From CAYPTB01 sp964413535 (GTDB lineage: Bacteria > Planctomycetota > UBA1135 > GCA-002686595): a stretch of DNA of 64,000 nucleotides. Positions 62,649 through 64,000 of this stretch are shown in pieces; the first letter of the stretch is position 1, and every line of letters begins with the position of its first letter. Under the pieces are notes generated by a model, which saw only the letters and a program-made list of their open reading frames with translations, was not told the DNA's origin and did no database searches. The stretch lies in NCBI GenBank assembly GCA_964413535.1, contig CAYPTB010000009.1, forward strand, positions 66,601 to 130,600, written 5' to 3'. Both the position numbers and the translations under genes were made by a program.

Positions 62649-64000
62649 ATGCTCGCTGCAGCCCTCTTGGCGTTCGTTCCCGTCCAGGCGGTGCAGACGA
62701 CCGGGGTGATCGCGCCCACGCCCTTCGATCGCGTCGTCGAGCTCGAACTGTGGCCCGACGATCCGCCGCTCGAAGGCCGCGGCCCGGCGCGCTGGATCGA
62801 GCACGAGGTACTCTTCTCCGGCACGTTGCACGTGTGGACGAAGTCGGCGCGCGAGCTCGATCTCTTCCTGCGCGTCGAGAACGCGGAAGGAAAGCTGATC
62901 GCCGCCGACGACGACTCCGGAGGCAAGCCGACGCCGTACGTGAAGCTCGCGGTCGAGCCCGGCCTCGAGCTGCGCATCGCGGTTGCACTCGCGAAGTCGG
63001 ACGCATCGGTCGGCCGGAGTGACGCGGCGGACCTCGAACTGCATCTCGTGGCCGCGCCCGAGACCGCGACGACGCTCGCGGAGGCGGAGCGGGCGAAGGC
63101 CGAGCTCGTCGAGATCAAGAGGCTGAGGCAAGCCGGGGACCTGACGGCTGCGCGCCCGGCCGTGGGAGCCTTGATCGAACGCTTGGCCACGATCGAGGGC
63201 GGGGCGACGAGCGAGAGGGTGTGCGATCGATCCTCGGCGGCGGGTCTCGAGGCGTACGCGCTGGCGCTGCTGCGTCCGACGGAGAGGGCGTGGCGGGAAA
63301 CGCTTTTTCATCGCTCGCGCACGCTGCCCGCCGACCACCCCCGCCTCCAGGCGGTGCGCGGGGACCTCGCCAACACGATCAAGACTCTGGGCGACCTCGC
63401 CGGCGCGCGAGTTCTCGAGGAGGAGGTGCTCGAGGTCTTCTCGCGCACGCTGCCCGCAGAACATCCCGAACTCCAGAGGATGCGCGGGAACCTCGCCAAC
63501 ACGATCAAGGCCCTGGGCGACCTCGCCGGCGCGCATGCGCTCCAAGAGGTCGTGCTCGAGATCAGCTCGCGCACGCTGCCCGCTGACCATCCCGACCTGC
63601 AGACGGCGCGCGCGAACCTCGCCATTACGATCCAGGACCTGGGCGACCTCGCCGGTGCCCGCGCGTTGTTGGAGCAGGTGCTCGAGGTCTTCTTGCGCAC
63701 GCTGCCCGCCGACCACCCCCGCCTCCAGGCGGTGCGCGGGGACCTCGCCAACACGATCAAGGCTCTGGGCGACCTCGCCGGCGCCCGCGCGTTGTTGGAG
63801 CAGGTGCTCGAGGTCTTCTCGCGCACGCTGCCCGCAGAACATCCCGAACTCCAGAGGATGCGCGGGAACCTCGCCAACACGATCAAGGCCCTGGGCGACC
63901 TCGCCGGCGCGCATGCGCACCAGGAGGTCGTGCTCGAGATCAGCTCGAGCGCGCTGCCCGCTGACCCTCCCGACCTGCAGACGGCGCGCGCGAACCGCGC
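62649..64000 (+). CDS. exported TPR-repeat protein, partial (C-terminus beyond window)
   Basis: The frame starts at ATG 62649 and runs open to the window end (450 codons visible). A short export signal (LAAALLAFVPVQA) leads into a beta-rich domain (about 20-140) and a helical linker, then kinesin-light-chain-style tetratricopeptide repeats of 42 residues (LPADHPxLQxxRxNLAxTI, GDLAGAR). The first six repeats are visible in three alternating types, A-B-C-A-B-C. The protein probably continues with more repeats and possibly a CHAT or other effector domain beyond the window. It follows the Ser/Thr kinase gene after 142 bp; a partner role is possible. Confidence 0.85.
   Translation, partial: MLAAALLAFVPVQAVQTTGVIAPTPFDRVVELELWPDDPPLEGRGPARWIEHEVLFSGTLHVWTKSARELDLFLRVENAEGKLIAADDDSGGKPTPYVKLAVEPGLELRIAVALAKSDASVGRSDAADLELHLVAAPETATTLAEAERAKAELVEIKRLRQAGDLTAARPAVGALIERLATIEGGATSERVCDRSSAAGLEAYALALLRPTERAWRETLFHRSRTLPADHPRLQAVRGDLANTIKTLGDLAGARVLEEEVLEVFSRTLPAEHPELQRMRGNLANTIKALGDLAGAHALQEVVLEISSRTLPADHPDLQTARANLAITIQDLGDLAGARALLEQVLEVFLRTLPADHPRLQAVRGDLANTIKALGDLAGARALLEQVLEVFSRTLPAEHPELQRMRGNLANTIKALGDLAGAHAHQEVVLEISSSALPADPPDLQTARANR
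63318..64000. repeat. 126-bp tandem coding repeats in a 378-bp higher-order unit
   Basis: The repeat period is 126 bp (starts near 63318, 63444, 63570, 63696, 63822 and 63948). Units 1 and 4, 2 and 5, and 3 and 6 are far more alike than adjacent units; units 2 and 5 differ at only a few bases. This shows duplication of a three-repeat block of 378 bp. The array continues past the window edge. Confidence 0.9.

Noticed and set aside
63318..64000. Regular repeats that could suggest a CRISPR array
   Set aside because: The repeats are coding, 126 bp long with no unique spacers, and translate to TPR motifs.

Overview
The window is GC-rich bacterial chromosome, densely coding on both strands, with long antisense shadow frames behind the real genes. 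The gene content suggests an environmental Planctomycetota-like or deep-branching relative (Acidobacteriota and Myxococcota are alternatives). The clues are Ser/Thr kinases with TPR tails paired with ECF sigma factors, very large exported proteins mixing beta-propeller, PKD and c-type haem motifs, an AsmA-like protein and outer-membrane-type proteins, and frequent GTG/TTG starts. This is inference from gene content; no rRNA, tRNA, transposase, phage or CRISPR array was seen.

Layout. 1-12.9 kb (minus strand): an exported block with a predicted outer-membrane protein, a 1518-aa lipoprotein with CxxCH and PKD domains, an AsmA-like protein, a MauE/thioredoxin-like membrane protein translationally coupled to a PAS-PAS hybrid histidine kinase, and a truncated lipoprotein. 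13-18.6 kb: two copies of a palindromic dispersed element flank a MORN-repeat/redoxin lipoprotein and a transmembrane Ser/Thr kinase; then MgtC-like protein and a 5'-truncated cytochrome remnant. 18.6-25 kb: fatty-acid desaturase, small Pro/Lys-rich protein, a sigma-54 activator lacking a receiver domain, and a large beta-propeller/di-haem protein. 25-29 kb: ECF sigma, membrane anti-sigma-like protein and an apparently exported, membrane-anchored TPR-CHAT protease, in overlapping order. 29-39.6 kb: FG-GAP-type exported protein, methyltransferase, RtcB, a type III polyketide synthase/YceI/FAD-reductase cluster, NYN protein, c-type cytochrome lipoprotein, HhH protein and enoyl-CoA hydratase. 39.6-44.5 kb: parallel beta-helix protein and a zinc metalloprotease.

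44.9-53.1 kb (minus) is a tightly packed nine-gene operon: two small membrane-associated proteins, a Rieske/ferric-reductase-like membrane protein, a Cys/His-rich anchored protein, OlsB-like and PlsC-like acyltransferases (an ornithine-lipid pair), DinB, NRDE/TANGO2-like protein, and a triple fusion of alpha/beta-hydrolase, DedA-type membrane domain and ATP-grasp ligase. I consider it the best candidate for an undescribed system, perhaps making, modifying and moving an aminolipid. 53.5-58 kb: hemerythrin-like protein, OtsA, and an OtsB-GH15 fusion (trehalose synthesis with a glucosidase/trehalase domain). 58.2-64 kb: ECF sigma overlapping a 1241-aa Ser/Thr kinase, then a TPR protein running off the window whose 126-bp repeats form a duplicated three-repeat block.

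Regulation is a theme: one hybrid histidine kinase, two Ser/Thr kinases, two ECF sigma factors, a sigma-54 activator and a CHAT protease lie within 64 kb, several directly coupled to genes for exported proteins.
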